A stretch of DNA of 60,000 nucleotides from Bugula neritina (GCA_964035545.1 OZ037771.1:8730408-8790407), one strand, 5' to 3'. Positions 11,801 to 22,590 are shown, counted from the stretch's first letter. Notes: generated from the sequence alone by a model not told the origin. Translations and numbers: made by a program.

Positions 11801-14800
11801 CGAGGTGGTGGTGGCTTACTATAGCAAGGCCCTGTCGGCGCCTGAGAAGAACTACTGTACAACCAGGAGAGAACTCTTGGCAGTAGTCAAGGCGGTCAAA
11901 CACTTTAGACCATATCTATATGGGCGCACATTCCGGCTTCGGACGGATCATGCGTCCCTGATATGGCTGTGTCGACGGGCAGAACCATCAAGCCAAGTGG
12001 CGCGCTGGCTAGAGATCCTGGCAGAGTTTTCTTATTGGATCGAGCATCGACCCGGTAAGAAACACGGTAATGCAGATGGACTCAGCCGCCGCCAGGCAGA
12101 TGGGTGTAAGCAATGCCAGAATATCGAGCGCAGGGATGGTGGACCCCCTCGCTCGGACGTCGAAGCGCAGTTGGGGAAAGCGGGTGTGTACAGCTGGAAA
12201 GAAGGGCAACTCCTGTCCAAATCGCCCAACAAAGCTGTTAACAACCTTCACGCAAACCCCACGTTGCTTCGGAACGTCAGGGAGCTATGTCGGCTCCAGT
12301 CTACGCTACCAGGAGTGGTAGCTGACCTAGTCCGGGCCAAGAAGGAGGGACGGCGGCCGAGTGAGGCCGAACAGCGAGTGAAGAGTACTGAGTTTAAGTA
12401 TTTCTGTGACCGCTGGGACTCCCTCAGGTTCAACAGCGATGGGCTGCTAACGATCACGTTGGCAGCCGGCACCAATCGCAGTGAACGAGAGAGGGTAGTC
12501 TGCCCGTCAGCTCTGAGGCGGGAGTTGATCTGGGACACCCATAAGCAAGCTCACGCAGGAGCTAGCCGGGTGATCAGGTGTCTTCAACTCCAGTGGTTTT
12601 GGCCCGGTATGACCCGGGATGTCCGACTCCGGGTGCGGAAGTGCGAGGTGTGCCAAGCTAGCAAGCATGGCCGCCCCACTGAGACCGCAGAGAGGCGTCG
12701 CCTCCATGCCGGTCGTCCGTGGCAGGTGGTTGCTGTCGATCTGGTAGGCCTCATGCCCACAACAGCGCGAGGTAATAACTGGATACTGGTATTAACTGAC
12801 CATTTCACGCGGTGGGCTGATGCACTGGCTATTCCAGATGCGTCGGCCCCTCGGTGGCCAGAGCCTTGGATCAGCAGGTGTTCTGCTATTTCGGCTTGCC
12901 GGAGCAGATACACTCTGACCAAGGCGTCCAGTTTCAGTCGCAACTTATGAGCGATCTCTGTAAAGTGTGGGGGGTAAACCAAAGTCGGACGACCCCGTAT
13001 CACCCGCAAGGGAACGGGGTTGTGGAGCGGATCAACCGAATGCTAGGGGACTCTCTGAGAAGCCTGCTTATCGGTAGGAGCCAGGAAGAGTGGGACTTGG
13101 TGTTGCCGCAGATCATGCGAGCGTACCGTAGTACCCCTCACTCCAGTACACTGGAGACCCCTAATTTTCTCATGCTGGGGAGAGAAACAAGGGTTCCTGA
13201 GCACGTAACCTATCATGTTCCGACTTCCGAGAGCAATGTCCACGATTACGTGGACAAACTCGTAAAACGCATGGGGACGGCTCACGAGGTGCTACGTGAG
13301 CAGCAGTGGCAGGCCAGGAGTAGTGACTCTGATGACCCACCTTTATACAAGGTGGGGGACTGGGTCTGGATGACCAGTCATCGCCGCAGGCGCGGACAGG
13401 CAGCCAAGTTGCAGCCGAAGTTCGTAGGTCCCTACTGCGTAATTGAGGTAATGCCAAACCATACATACAAAGTGGAACGGTCTGGACAAGTGTCGGTCTA
13501 GAACGAGGCACGGCTAAAACCTCACTGGGCAAGTCCTGATGCGGCAGGTCAAGCACCTCCTCTCTTAGAGCCAGCTAGGCGCCCTCCTATGAGGGGGCGA
13601 CCCATGGCGTATCGAGAGATTGAGGAGATACTGCCAGACCAGGACGGGGCGGCTGATGCGTCGGCCGACCAGCCCCAGCCTCCTCCACCCCAGGAAGAGG
13701 AGGTCGACACCCCTGAAGACCTGTCAGAGCCGGCCCCACCACCTGTGGAGCCGGTCGACAGGCCCATCGTCCCGGATGAGATGGAAATTCCTCAAAATCA
13801 TGAGGAAGAGGCAGCTGGGGGAGGACCACCCGTACTGGTGGACCCCCCCGTACTGGCGACACCACCCGTGGTGGAAGAGTCACCAGTCGTAGCAAATTCC
13901 CCAGTGCAGTTGGAGCGTAGGCAACGCACTAGGGCGCCTCCATCTTATTTAAAAGATTTCTTGTGTGATGCAGTGGAAAAACATCCATCAGCTATCATAA
14001 AAGAAATCTGGGGGGACGAGCAATTGAGAGTTGCATTTCCAAGGTATAAGGAGACGCAATTGTGAGTTGCCTACCCCAGTGGTGTGACACAAAACACCAC
14101 CGGGGGTAAGAAAAGAGCGAAGTCAGCTCGCTAGTGAAAGGGGTATTATACAATCACTTTCACTGCGAAAAGCGTTCTTTTCTTATTCAACTGCCAACGT
14201 GCACGCATGTACTTGGCAGGCTGGCGCACTACGTAGCCTAAGTGGGCAGCAGACTAAAGTCAGGGCTGTCTTATGGTAAGTCTACTAGTATAATTCTATT
14301 ACTTAAGTAGAATTCAAGCTGGTAGCCTAAATCAGTCTCGCTTTATCATAACGATAAAGTTGATTTCCCAAGTCAGGTGATTCACTGACGACTTGAGTGG
14401 GGCGGTCGACCACATGATTTAATTATTAATCAGTGGTTAGTGATTGCGAGACTCAGTCGAGGTGTCGTACTGACAGGTGCAAACCCCTTCAACAGTTGTT
14501 GGCATTCTGTTGCAGGTGAGACTGGAATGGCGGGGCCAAATTCCTTCTCATGGCATAGCGCAGTCACATCATTCATCTCAACTTTTGGCTAGATGCTGGC
14601 TGCTTGACTGGACTCTTGTGGCGACATGACAGCAATACTGATGGCTGTCATAACAGAAGTACCAGAGACAACTGACACAGTAGTCGTCTCTCGCGTCTCG
14701 TGTGTAGACACATTCCGGTATAGGCAGAGTAGTTCTTCCCTCTTCTCTCCTGTGGCTACATCCTAATAAGAAAACCGTAAATAATAATAATAAGAAGAAG

Positions 14801-16667
14801 TGATATTAAAGATTCCTGCATGAAGTTAAAAAGTAAAAATAGAAGTTAAGAAGAAGAAGTCCTTCCTTTCCTCCTTTTGGGAATTCGACGGCGACGAGGT
14901 AGACGATGGTAGTGAAGAGACCAGTCAAGCCCCTCCACCTTCCCCTCCTTTGGGGAGATTCCTTCGTACTCTCCAACCCCCTTTTCCTTCTCTCCCCCCT
15001 TTGGGAGAGACTCCTTTGCCACGCTTGATTCTTCTGGGGACTCCTCGACCCCCATCGCTTGGCTTCGACTAGACGAGTGTGAAGCAGTACATCTCCTTCT
15101 CACTAAGTTCATGCTACCCTACATCATTTGGTGAGAGACCCCCCCCCCCTACCCTGTGACTGACCCGGATCGATCGTGTTACAACATGGACATCATTTTG
15201 AATACATATTTTGTGTTCTCTCATTCCTGGTTGTTTTGATCTTTTGTTTTATGTTACTTTTATTCTCTTTTATTTTTTTTTGAGATTATGTGCATCAATC
15301 GTAGAGTGTACTTTTCGATAGGTGTGGCGAGTGTGGTAGATTTTAGTGGTGCAATTATTATTGTATTAATCGAAAAGGTTCACTCTATATTGTTTATTAT
15401 CTTGTGAGTTCGACACTGTCGGAGTGTAGCTATGGACAGCAGTGGCACCACTAGTAACCACTAATCAGGACAGTCACACTAATTGATAGCAGGTGGAGCT
15501 AGCTACTCGTAGTTGCAGTGCGCTGAGTAGCTAGCCGGCAGAGCAGCTTGGGACTTCATTTAGAGTAGTTGTGTATTAAAGCTCACTAATTATGTAATCG
15601 TTTTCTATTCATGCTAGCAGTAAATAACCTTCTTGTATTTGTGTAAATAATAAAGTATCTTATCGTAAACAACCTGGTGCAGTGGCTTTGATTAAGTAGA
15701 CCCACACATAATAATAGTGAACTGGCAAAATTCACTACAATATGATACTAAAACAATAAGTGTCATCAAAGATAAAGAAGCAAAATTATACTCAGGCACC
15801 ACAAATATAAAACCCCTCAAAAAGGCATAAGCAACGTAAGGGAAGGAACATGCGCAACTAAATTCAATACAGTGATGTGATGGGTTTAGGTTGGCAGTGG
15901 TTGGAAAATACCAAAACCGTTTGCAACAGCAGGAGCTTTGCAGTTTGCGTAGAAAGTTTATGCCCCAAATGGCAAGATAACAAGAGACATCTGTAATATA
16001 TTTCATGTTATACAAGATTATTATATATTATATTATCAATACCTACTGCATATTCAATACCATATATCTATGATCTAATGAACAAAAGAGTTAGTTAGGT
16101 CTACAGCATTAATGAGCATAAAACACTGAAGTTAAAAACTCTTTCCTTTAGCCTATACTATAGCCATTATAGCACTGCAGTGTTATCTGCCAAAACGATA
16201 AGGAGACAACAAAGAGAATTACATTGGATTAGTAGACTAAAACTTTGTCACCAAACTCACTCTAGCAGAAGAGTTGAACAGCCTGATATACATAAATATT
16301 CTAGTAGCTAGGTTGATTTTATAGATACCCAAGGCAACACTCCTCAAGAAAAATATAATGTTTAGATTTAATAAATGAGTGTGGTTTTCTGATAGCTAAA
16401 GTTTCCTCCAGGTGTGAACTTGCTGTACATCATCTGCAAATTAGATTAAACCCCTGTGAATAGTTATTCAACTTGTTGGCCTACTTCAGTCTATATTATA
16501 TTAGGACGCTTGGGGCAGGTTTTTTGTTAAACAGTATTTAGATTTTAGAGGATAGGAATGTGAGCCCCTTGTGCTTTGGTGCCTCTGGGGAGAAAACTAT
16601 TATGTGGCAGATTGTGTTGTGAGATAGGTGTGTGTGTTGTGAGATAGGTGTGTGTGTTGTGTGTGTG

Positions 16668-16701
<34 letters not shown>

Positions 16702-17150
16702 CGTGTGTGCGTGTGTGCGTGTGTGCGTGTGTGCGTGTGTGCGTGTGTGCGTGTGTGCGTGTGTGCGTGTGTGCGAGTGTGCGTGTGTGCGTGTGTGCGT
16801 GTGTGCGTGTGTGCGTGTGTGCGTGTGTGCGTGTGTGCGTGTGTGCGTGTGTGCGTGTCTGCGTGTCTGCGTGTCTGCGTGTCTGCGTGTCTGCGTGTCT
16901 GCGTGTCTGCGTGTCTGCGTGTGTGCGTGTGTGCGTGTGTGCGTGTGTCTGTGTCTGCGTGTGCGTGCGCGTGCGCGTGCGCGTGCGCGTGTCTGTGTGT
17001 CTGTGTGTCTGTGTGTCTGTGTGTCTGTGTGTCTGTGTGTCTGTGTGTCTGTGTGTGTGTGTGTCTGTGTGTCTGTGTGTGTGTGTGTGTGTCTGTGTGT
17101 CTGTGTGTCTGTGTGTCTGTGTGTCTGTGTGTCTGTGTGTCTGTGTGTCT

Positions 17151-17189
<39 letters not shown>

Positions 17190-19447
17190 TGTGTGTGTGT
17201 GTGTGTGTGTGAGTCTGTGTGTCTGTGTGTCTGTGTGTCTGTGTGTCTGCGTGTGTGCGTGTCTGCGTGTGTGCGTGTGTGCGTGTGTCTGTGTGTGTGT
17301 GTGTGTTTTGCAAGTCTGTTTCAGGTACACTTGTGGTCTGAGGTTCCTCTTGTAAATGCTAGTATATTGAATTTGATAGTAAATTAGAAGAAAAGCAGAA
17401 TGTCTGATCAGAATAAAATTATAGTACTGAAAACTACTTTACCTTCTGACTGAGTAGCACATGTACAGAGTTGAGCTAGCTTGTCATCTGTACCAACTGG
17501 ACATCTGTTCACTACATATCCTGCATTAGAATCAGTAATATTTTGATGCTGCTTAGACAGGTATAAGATTCTAATGCATGAATTAAACAGTTAGTCATAT
17601 ACTCATAATACAACACCATGCGAATGTCAAATTTTCGGAGGTCTCCAAGACAGAAGCACTAAGAGAAAGTAACTCCCACAAACACAACCTGACAACAGAA
17701 TATCTATAGCTAAAGTTGTTTTTGTTTACCAATCTGTCAGAATGTTTATAATATAGACTTTTCAAGGAATTCTGCTTTGCTATAATCTGCCAAACGCATG
17801 AAAGAAGAGGGTGCATTTAGGAGATTTTAAAAAGTACTAAATGTCCAACTGCTGCACGCATACATTTCACGAAGTTTCACTCACATTTTGTAGTAATTCT
17901 AATCTGCACAGAGCAAAATTTGGTTCAACTTTTATTAATTTATTTTGCCACTATATGCTTAAAATTGTATATATTATAACTGTGTAACATCATAAGCTTA
18001 ATTAGCTGTGTTCAAGATACTCTATTAGAAGGAGAGTTTCTAAACTTTAAGAATAAATCTGGTTGTTAAAACCCTGGCTGTCACATAAATATAAACAATA
18101 TTATACTAGTTTCCTTACAAGTATATGGCAAGTTGAAATAAAACCTAAAACCAAGTAAACTATATACCTGTTTGGAAATATCTTATAAATTGGTGAGGTG
18201 TTGAGTGCTCACCATGTAACCTAATGCTGTTTCAAATTCTCCCTGGTTTCTTTCATAAGAACCATAGTTTATACACTGAGTCTGCAGACCCTAACTGGTG
18301 GTGCAGTAATAGAGAAATTAAGAAAAGCTTGTGTGGTGTAAAATATAGCGACATAAGTTAAGACCTCAAACCAAAACTCATATATATAAAAAAACTGAAG
18401 ACTTTAAACCATTGAAAATTCTCGATTACTTTGTTTAAATGAGAGGTTGTGCTACTAGACCCTTTTCAGAGGTCCCCGATATTTTCTTTGCAGTAAAGAG
18501 TTGTGTCCTCTCAAAGCACTTCAGCATTTCTCAGCAACCAAAACCACAAAAATCCGTTCAAGTTTATTTTGAGAGGACACAAATCTTAATTGTAAGGGAG
18601 ATCTTGGGGACCTCTGAAAAGGGTCTATTGCTCAAGATTTGGAATATTGGAAACAATGAATACAGAGCTGGAGGTTGACATTATGCTTTCAAGTCTAAGT
18701 GATTGTATTAACCAATTATTGAATCAATTCAGGAAGGTTAATAGCGATGTTGTCATGTATGGCTTGATATTACTGCATATCACCTGCAAGCTATAATTCA
18801 ATACCAGTATATAACCTACCAGCTAATACTAATAGCATATAACCTACCAACTCATACTACTAGTATATGACCTACCAGCTGATACTACTAGTATATAACC
18901 TACCAGCTAACACTACTAGTATATAACCTACCAGCTAATTCTACTAGCATATAACCTACCAGCTATAATTCTATACTAGTATATAACCTACCAGCTCATA
19001 CTATACTAGTATATAACCTACTAGCTGATACTACTAGTATATAACTTTATTATAGTACTTTATTTCCCAAGTAAGGTAGAGTATAAGATACCTAGCACAT
19101 CATTACCTGATTGGGCTTCTCACTCCTTTACACAGCCATAATAAACACCTCTAATATAATTGCTACTAAATAATATAACATAGTGCATATAATAACTACC
19201 TTAACTACCAGAGAAAAGCACATTATACTGACAATTTATGAGTTCAAAGTGATCAATTAAGTGTGGGAATAGAGATTTGGCAGACTAATGCAATTTGCTA
19301 CAAGCTCACAGCTCACACCCTTCTGTTAGATTAGCCATGACAACACTTGCTGTTGCATGTGTAGAAAACTCTGGGTACAACCTAGAGAAGTGTTAGATAA
19401 CACATCCTAAACTATATCCATAAAGTGTTGGGTTTTCATGTTTGATA

Positions 19448-19504
<57 letters not shown>

Positions 19505-20623
19505 ATATTTTAAAGATTTTGAAGTTATTCTGTAGTTGTACTCTAGTTGGCTAATAAGTTACTTCTCAAACAATAAGACTTTCTCGTCCAAAAATATTGC
19601 AGAAACGTTGTTAGTAGAACTAACCAAATATTTATTGGCAAAAACAAGCTTTTCTAAGACCATGTAAATAACTTATGAACATGCACTAGAATGAATAACT
19701 AGGTATGAATAACTTATGAACATGTTAGACAAAAATCAGCCCAAGAAGTTAACCAGCTTTGATTATTTAACCATTACCATTTACCACATATTTATTTGCT
19801 AAAAATAAATCTGGCAACAAAGCTATGCATATACTGTAACATTTGAGCAGGTGTATATAGGCTTGTTCAGAAAATGCAACCACTGCAACTCCAATAATGA
19901 TTATAAAGCCAAAGAATTTTCAGTTAGCTACAATTGGTTTTTCTATATTATTATTCAAGAGTTATCTTTCTTGATGAGTTAGTTTTATAATTTAATAGAG
20001 CTAAAAATTTTAAGAAGTCAAGGCATATTATACAAGCACATGGAAGTCTTTCAATTTATACTCAACCTAATATTTATAACATGCCCTGTTACCTGCAGGG
20101 ACTAAAGTGAGAATAATTTAAAATATGGCTTCAAATTCAGAGAACAAATCTGTGCAACGAATGGTCCCACTTATGGTATAACGAAGCAACTACTTGGAAA
20201 CTTTATATTATGATTGTAATTAGAGTAACAATATTTTCCTCAGTTTTGGTTCATATAGAGATTTCTATTTTAAAATGCCTCAAGTGTACTCTTCAATTTA
20301 AGTAAAATATTGTGATAACTGAGGTGAGATTAAAACTAACCCTGAGTGTTTCCTATGGTCATACACTGATAGGTCCCATGTTCCAGCCTCTCTCTAATCC
20401 TCACCACATCTCCACAACATTCGCCATAGTACTTGCACTCTTCTGCTCTACTAATGTCTAAACTATTGCAGAATCCACCATTCTTGTTGTAAATTATAGT
20501 TGTCATGTTTCTGTTAGTCAAATTCTTACTAAACATGCCAATGTTTAGCTCTAGAGACTCCACACTGTCCAAAACTGACAAGAGTATTGGTAAGTAAACC
20601 AGGCAGTTGTATATCTTCATCAT
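5892..20623 (-). CDS. Multi-exon secreted or cell-surface Cys-rich protein, 3' end not found
   Basis: Exons (minus): 20,623-20,341 (start Met, signal peptide, Cys cluster with [10 protein letters not shown] resembling somatomedin B); probable 18,281-18,213; 17,548-17,443 (YVVNRCP...LCTC); 8,110-7,855 ([11 protein letters not shown]); 6,558-6,308 (KCPETY...RRLCEF...[10 protein letters not shown]); 6,053-5,892. From 17.5 kb onward every junction has AG/GT sites and matching phase (1, 2, 1), and the last donor (gtaagt at 5,891-5,886) shows the gene continues. The product carries two copies of a CP...C...Y(S/R)NxxCxxC module. From memory this resembles ectodomains of invertebrate orphan secretin-family receptors with SMB domains, but no membrane segment is visible here. 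The phase between the first exon (ends phase 1) and the second (phase 0) does not fit, so an exon is missing from the model. A Gypsy element sits in the 17.4-8.1 kb intron. BEL/Pao debris begins where the next exon should lie. Confidence 0.65.
6559..7854. other. Intron with a short microsatellite
   Basis: Intron of the Cys-rich gene between exons 8,110-7,855 and 6,558-6,308. AT-rich; no further exon was recognised. A short imperfect run of aat/aac trinucleotides lies at about 7,318-7,350. Confidence 0.5.
8262..8669 (+). repeat. 5' LTR of the Gypsy element
   Basis: 408 bp, beginning tgtggtagattttag and ending ttcactaca. It matches the 3' LTR except at four positions (a C/T in aaccac/taatc, two changes in ctagctat/ctc/gtag, and C/A in atcgtc/aaac). 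An aataaa at about 8,578-8,583 is a plausible polyadenylation signal; I did not identify the TATA box. Confidence 0.95.
8671..8690 (+). promoter_or_regulatory. Primer-binding site, tRNA-Leu type
   Basis: tggtggcagcggtgggattc starts two bases after the LTR. Its complement reads as an aatcccaccgctgcca tRNA 3' end plus CCA, which matches the conserved acceptor and T-arm 3' side of animal tRNA-Leu as I recall it. Reverse transcription of the element would be primed here. Confidence 0.75.
8725..9594 (+). CDS. gag: Gypsy Gag (289 aa)
   Basis: Capsid/nucleocapsid protein of the Gypsy element; it would form the particle that packages the element RNA. The ATG at 8,725 lies 55 bp after the LTR in the context aag-atg-g. 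Residues about 25-180 read like the retrotransposon Gag domain ([16 protein letters not shown], then a Leu-rich helical region). A single CCHC zinc knuckle, [14 protein letters not shown], starts at residue 262 and should bind the RNA. The frame is intact. Its last 49 bases overlap pol in the -1 frame, and the stop codon (9,592-9,594) overlaps the frameshift hairpin. Confidence 0.9.
   Translation: MADEVVDAPRQEPAAIEEDHIGGPALPMDRYHLRAPIFSGEEDVEQFITEFSDVADICGWPNRVTLIQLRLCLTGPAKPFGISQNVGDIFEAIRARFGLTARDARVQLQSLRRNPKTNLREHATVVERLAQVAYSDLPADGRQSLALDAFLQSINNLGLKQHLLVAEVETMERALRLGNAYFQADSASRPGATVQQVGADDVSTSPAKTAVQVAAAAADESSLTTSLIRELLAEIRQLRQQATAERPKRSSVAVDDRRGPVCWGCGSGGHFLQSCPRGSGRRLNSDGPR
9546..14065 (+). 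pseudogene. pol: Gypsy Pol polyprotein, broken (protease, RT, RNase H, integrase)
   Basis: Expressed as a Gag-Pol fusion by the -1 shift. Domains: retropepsin-like region (about 10,000-10,270) with the ILGMPFL motif; RT with [11 protein letters not shown] and active-site YLDD (residues 586-589 counted from 9,546); RNase H starting at LDTDASN (about residue 731); integrase zinc domain H999/H1003/C1033/C1036; integrase core with Asp at 12,738, Asp at 12,917 and Glu at 13,025, the last two 35 residues apart (DD35E). Breaks: a one-base-type frameshift between 12,849 and 12,854 in the integrase core, and an in-frame TAG at 13,499-13,501, after which the same frame stays open to the stop at 14,063. 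The Pro/Glu-rich tail ends near [16 protein letters not shown]. No D-T/S-G protease active site precedes the ILG motif in this frame. Confidence 0.9.
9570..9614 (+). promoter_or_regulatory. Programmed -1 ribosomal frameshift signal between gag and pol
   Basis: Slippery heptamer G-TTA-AAC at 9,570-9,576, placed exactly in the gag reading frame, then a 5-nt spacer (agcga), then a perfect 12-bp stem: cggcccacggta (9,582-9,593) pairs with taccgtgggccg (9,603-9,614) around a 9-nt loop. A -1 shift on the heptamer moves ribosomes from the gag frame into the pol frame, which is open through this point. GUUAAAC is an established slippery heptamer (equine arteritis virus uses it). No clear pseudoknot partner for the loop was found. 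Function is inferred, but every element is visible. Confidence 0.85.
14066..15331 (+). other. Gypsy 3' untranslated region
   Basis: Between pol and the 3' LTR; no convincing gene. The stretch 14,860-15,010 is pyrimidine-rich with three loosely repeated blocks around ctcctttggg. A C-run lies at about 15,140, and a T-rich run at about 15,235-15,282. The polypurine tract expected just before the LTR is weak: only aggtgtggcgag at 15,320-15,331. Confidence 0.7.
15332..15739 (+). repeat. 3' LTR of the Gypsy element
   Basis: 408 bp, starting tgtggtag and ending cactaca, with the same length and ends as the 5' LTR and about 99% identical by eye. It is followed directly by ATAT, the target-site duplication. 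Confidence 0.95.
15740..16639. other. Intron segment right of the Gypsy element
   Basis: Continuation of the host intron between exons 17,548-17,443 and 8,110-7,855. AT-rich. Minus-strand translation of 15,750-16,000 is open and Cys-containing, but lacks usable splice sites in phase and was not accepted as an exon. Confidence 0.4.
16640..17308. repeat. Compound GT-rich microsatellite, about 0.67 kb
   Basis: Uninterrupted (GT)n with nested period-8 blocks: tgtgtgcg, then tgtctgcg, then a pure alternating cg/tg block at about 16,962-16,990, then tgtgtctg, plain tg, and mixed units. Long open frames on both strands here are by-products of the repeat. It is intronic in the Cys-rich gene. Confidence 0.95.
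18458..18625. mobile_element. Fold-back MITE with TA target duplication
   Basis: 168-bp element with perfect 20-bp terminal inverted repeats (gacccttttcagaggtcccc at 18,458-18,477; its complement at 18,606-18,625) and a second inner inverted pair, gtgtcctctcaaa (18,503-18,515) against 18,568-18,580. The two arms are about 58 bp each, so the whole element folds back on itself. TA lies on both sides, as for Tc1/mariner-type insertions. It has no coding capacity. Confidence 0.85.
18790..19047. repeat. 28-bp minisatellite, about 9 copies
   Basis: Imperfect tandem units built on tataacctaccagctaata plus ctactagta, with period 28 (for example cctacc at 18,843 and 18,871) and small length variants. 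It lies upstream of the probable second exon of the Cys-rich gene, within its intron. Confidence 0.9.
19449..19502. repeat. (AT)n microsatellite
   Basis: About 54 bp of uninterrupted AT dinucleotide. Confidence 0.95.
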
Positions 20624-22109
20624 GTCCAGGATAGTTCTTCTAGTAGTAGTCAGTCTGTTTCAGCCACTCTCACTCCTCTCTCGCTTTTGTCTTATAGTAG
20701 ACTGTAGAACATACAAAATAATCTCTTTAAGATGACATTATGGTTTTCTAGCCTTTAATCTTGATTCATGACGTCGGCTTGCTAACAGGAACAACTATTT
20801 TGAAATACATTTTTATAGCAGATTACTAATGAAGCTATTAAATATTTTGGCTGAAATACAAAATTGTGTTTTAATGCTTAAGGACACGTTTAAACTGCAA
20901 TAAGCATGACAGCTGTTGAACAAGGTGCACAACTATGTGCTCAATAGATTTACTCCGTTTACTACTACAGTGTAAAATTCAAAAACACAAATCTTTGTTG
21001 GAAATAATAGACAAAATGAGCTATATAAAGTTATGTTGCCAATCTGCAATGTAAGCTTGAGCTTTTTTTAATTCTATATTAACTTTGAAATAGCCGTTAG
21101 CCATAAAATCTACGAAAAAATTTTCAACAGAAGAAACGTGTCTTTGAAAATCTTGTTCATATACCATGCATTAAAGCAACTTGACTTGCTCTTTGAATAT
21201 AGAGAGAAATAATGTATGTTGTAATTCGACACCAGAGTTTTTATTAGTTTACAATAATAGGTGTATCAAGGTATGACATCTTAATTTTTGAAAAACGATT
21301 TTGCATTTGTTTAATATCATGGATGTTTTTTAAAAACAGCACTATACCTTTTTAACTTTTAGAAATGCATATCTCTATCTACTATGGTACATATGTTGTA
21401 TATAATTATGATTATATAATTTTAGTTTCACAGTTAAGGAAAGTATATTGAAAACAAGCTCCACTGTTCAAAATGATCTAGGCCAGGTAGCTTGAAGGAA
21501 AAAACTAATAACAGTATAAACAGAAAAGTGAGTTATGTAGCACAACCTGAAAGGTGAACTTATAGTGTCTACGATCACTTTTGTTAACTAGTGCAGGGCG
21601 TTAAATTTTATATAAGAATAACAAATTTGCAAAATAGACCTCGCTGAAACGGTTGATATTACTGACACCACTGATACATCTGACACTACTGATGCATCTG
21701 CTACAGCCGGTATAGCTAGCATTACTGACACAAGCTAACACGATCTGAAAAGTTTGAACAACTGATGTGTCAGCATATTGATATGTTGAGAGTGAGTACT
21801 TTTGACCAATACCATAATATCTCTCTACTTATTAAAAATTTGGGTAAAAAATTGTCAATAGTACACATGACATATCATGCCAAGTCACTTTCACCTACTT
21901 ATGCAGGTAGCAGGGATTATCTCAACTGATCATCCACTACATCTATGAATTTCTTTAACCTGCATGTATGAGATAATCAGTATGTAAATGCAATACAATA
22001 CTAAGCAGGTTTGCTATCACTGCTGGTACCTCCTTATGCATTATTGATACTGTTTTGTCCAGTACTGTACTCCATGGCACTGATGTAGACAAAGCAAATC
22101 AACATAAAG
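20624..22109. other. Upstream region of the Cys-rich gene, no gene seen
   Basis: AT-rich DNA before the first exon of the minus-strand gene. The promoter should be here, but no clear element was identified. Short imperfect actgacac/actgatac units lie at 21,658-21,730. Confidence 0.4.
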
Positions 22110-22299
22110 TAGGGATGGGCAAATGGCGGCCCGCGGGCCACATCAGGCCCTCCTAATGTTTTAGTCAGGCCCTCAGGCAATCACTAGCAATTCTAATAAT
22201 GTGTGTACTAAGTAACACTGGCCAATCATGAACATGACTCAAGAGAAGATTCTGGCCAATGTATAGCTGCTGAAACTAATAATCACGCTTCAGTGAGCA

Positions 22300-22590
22300 C
22301 AATTAGAGCAGCATTACAACTTGAGTTATGTGATATCCATGCTGTAACAGATCAATTTATCACTTTGCTGCAACAACAACAGTTAGCTTTTACACTTCAC
22401 CAGTAACCAGTGAGAAGTACCCTTCAATAGCTAAACTGAGACTAAGAGTACTGAGCATATTTGGTTATACTTATAAATTTGAACGCATGTTTTCTAGCAT
22501 GAACCATATAAAAATAGTAATAGAACACGCTCACCAATGGGCATCTGCAAGATTTGCTTCGAGTAGCCACACATGAACCCATTACTAGCA
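22300..22590 (+). pseudogene. hAT transposase C-terminal (dimerisation) remnant
   Basis: Plus-strand translation across frames shows LQLELCDI, EKYPSIAKLRLRVLSIFGYT, FERMFSSMNHIK and, one frame on, KNSNRTRSPMGICKICFE. This is the order and spacing of the conserved C-terminal hAT dimerisation region as I know it from Charlie-type transposases. Stops and a frameshift make it non-functional. Confidence 0.7.

Larger units (their letters stand above)
8262..15739 (+). mobile_element. Ty3/Gypsy LTR retrotransposon, recent insertion, coding-defective
   Basis: A structurally complete 7,478-bp element: 408-bp LTRs (8,262-8,669 and 15,332-15,739) starting TG and ending CA, primer-binding site, gag, pol in the order protease, RT, RNase H, integrase (the Ty3/Gypsy order), then a long 3' untranslated part. 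The 4-bp direct repeat ATAT flanks it (8,258-8,261 and 15,740-15,743). By eye the two LTRs differ at four positions, about 1%, so the insertion is young. Its GC content is clearly above that of the surrounding DNA. It lies antisense in an intron of the Cys-rich host gene, 151 bp from an exon acceptor. No env-like gene was seen. Pol has a frameshift, a stop, and no recognisable protease active site, so this copy is probably not autonomous. Confidence 0.95.

Noticed and set aside
16545-17387. Cys/Val- and Thr/His-repeat open frames on both strands
   Set aside because: Direct translations of the GT-rich microsatellite.
19300-19395. Candidate extra exon of the Cys-rich gene (minus strand, between a ttctctag acceptor and a gtgagc donor)
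   Set aside because: The only fully open frame needs incoming phase 2, which fits neither known neighbour; it lacks the Cys pattern of the gene.
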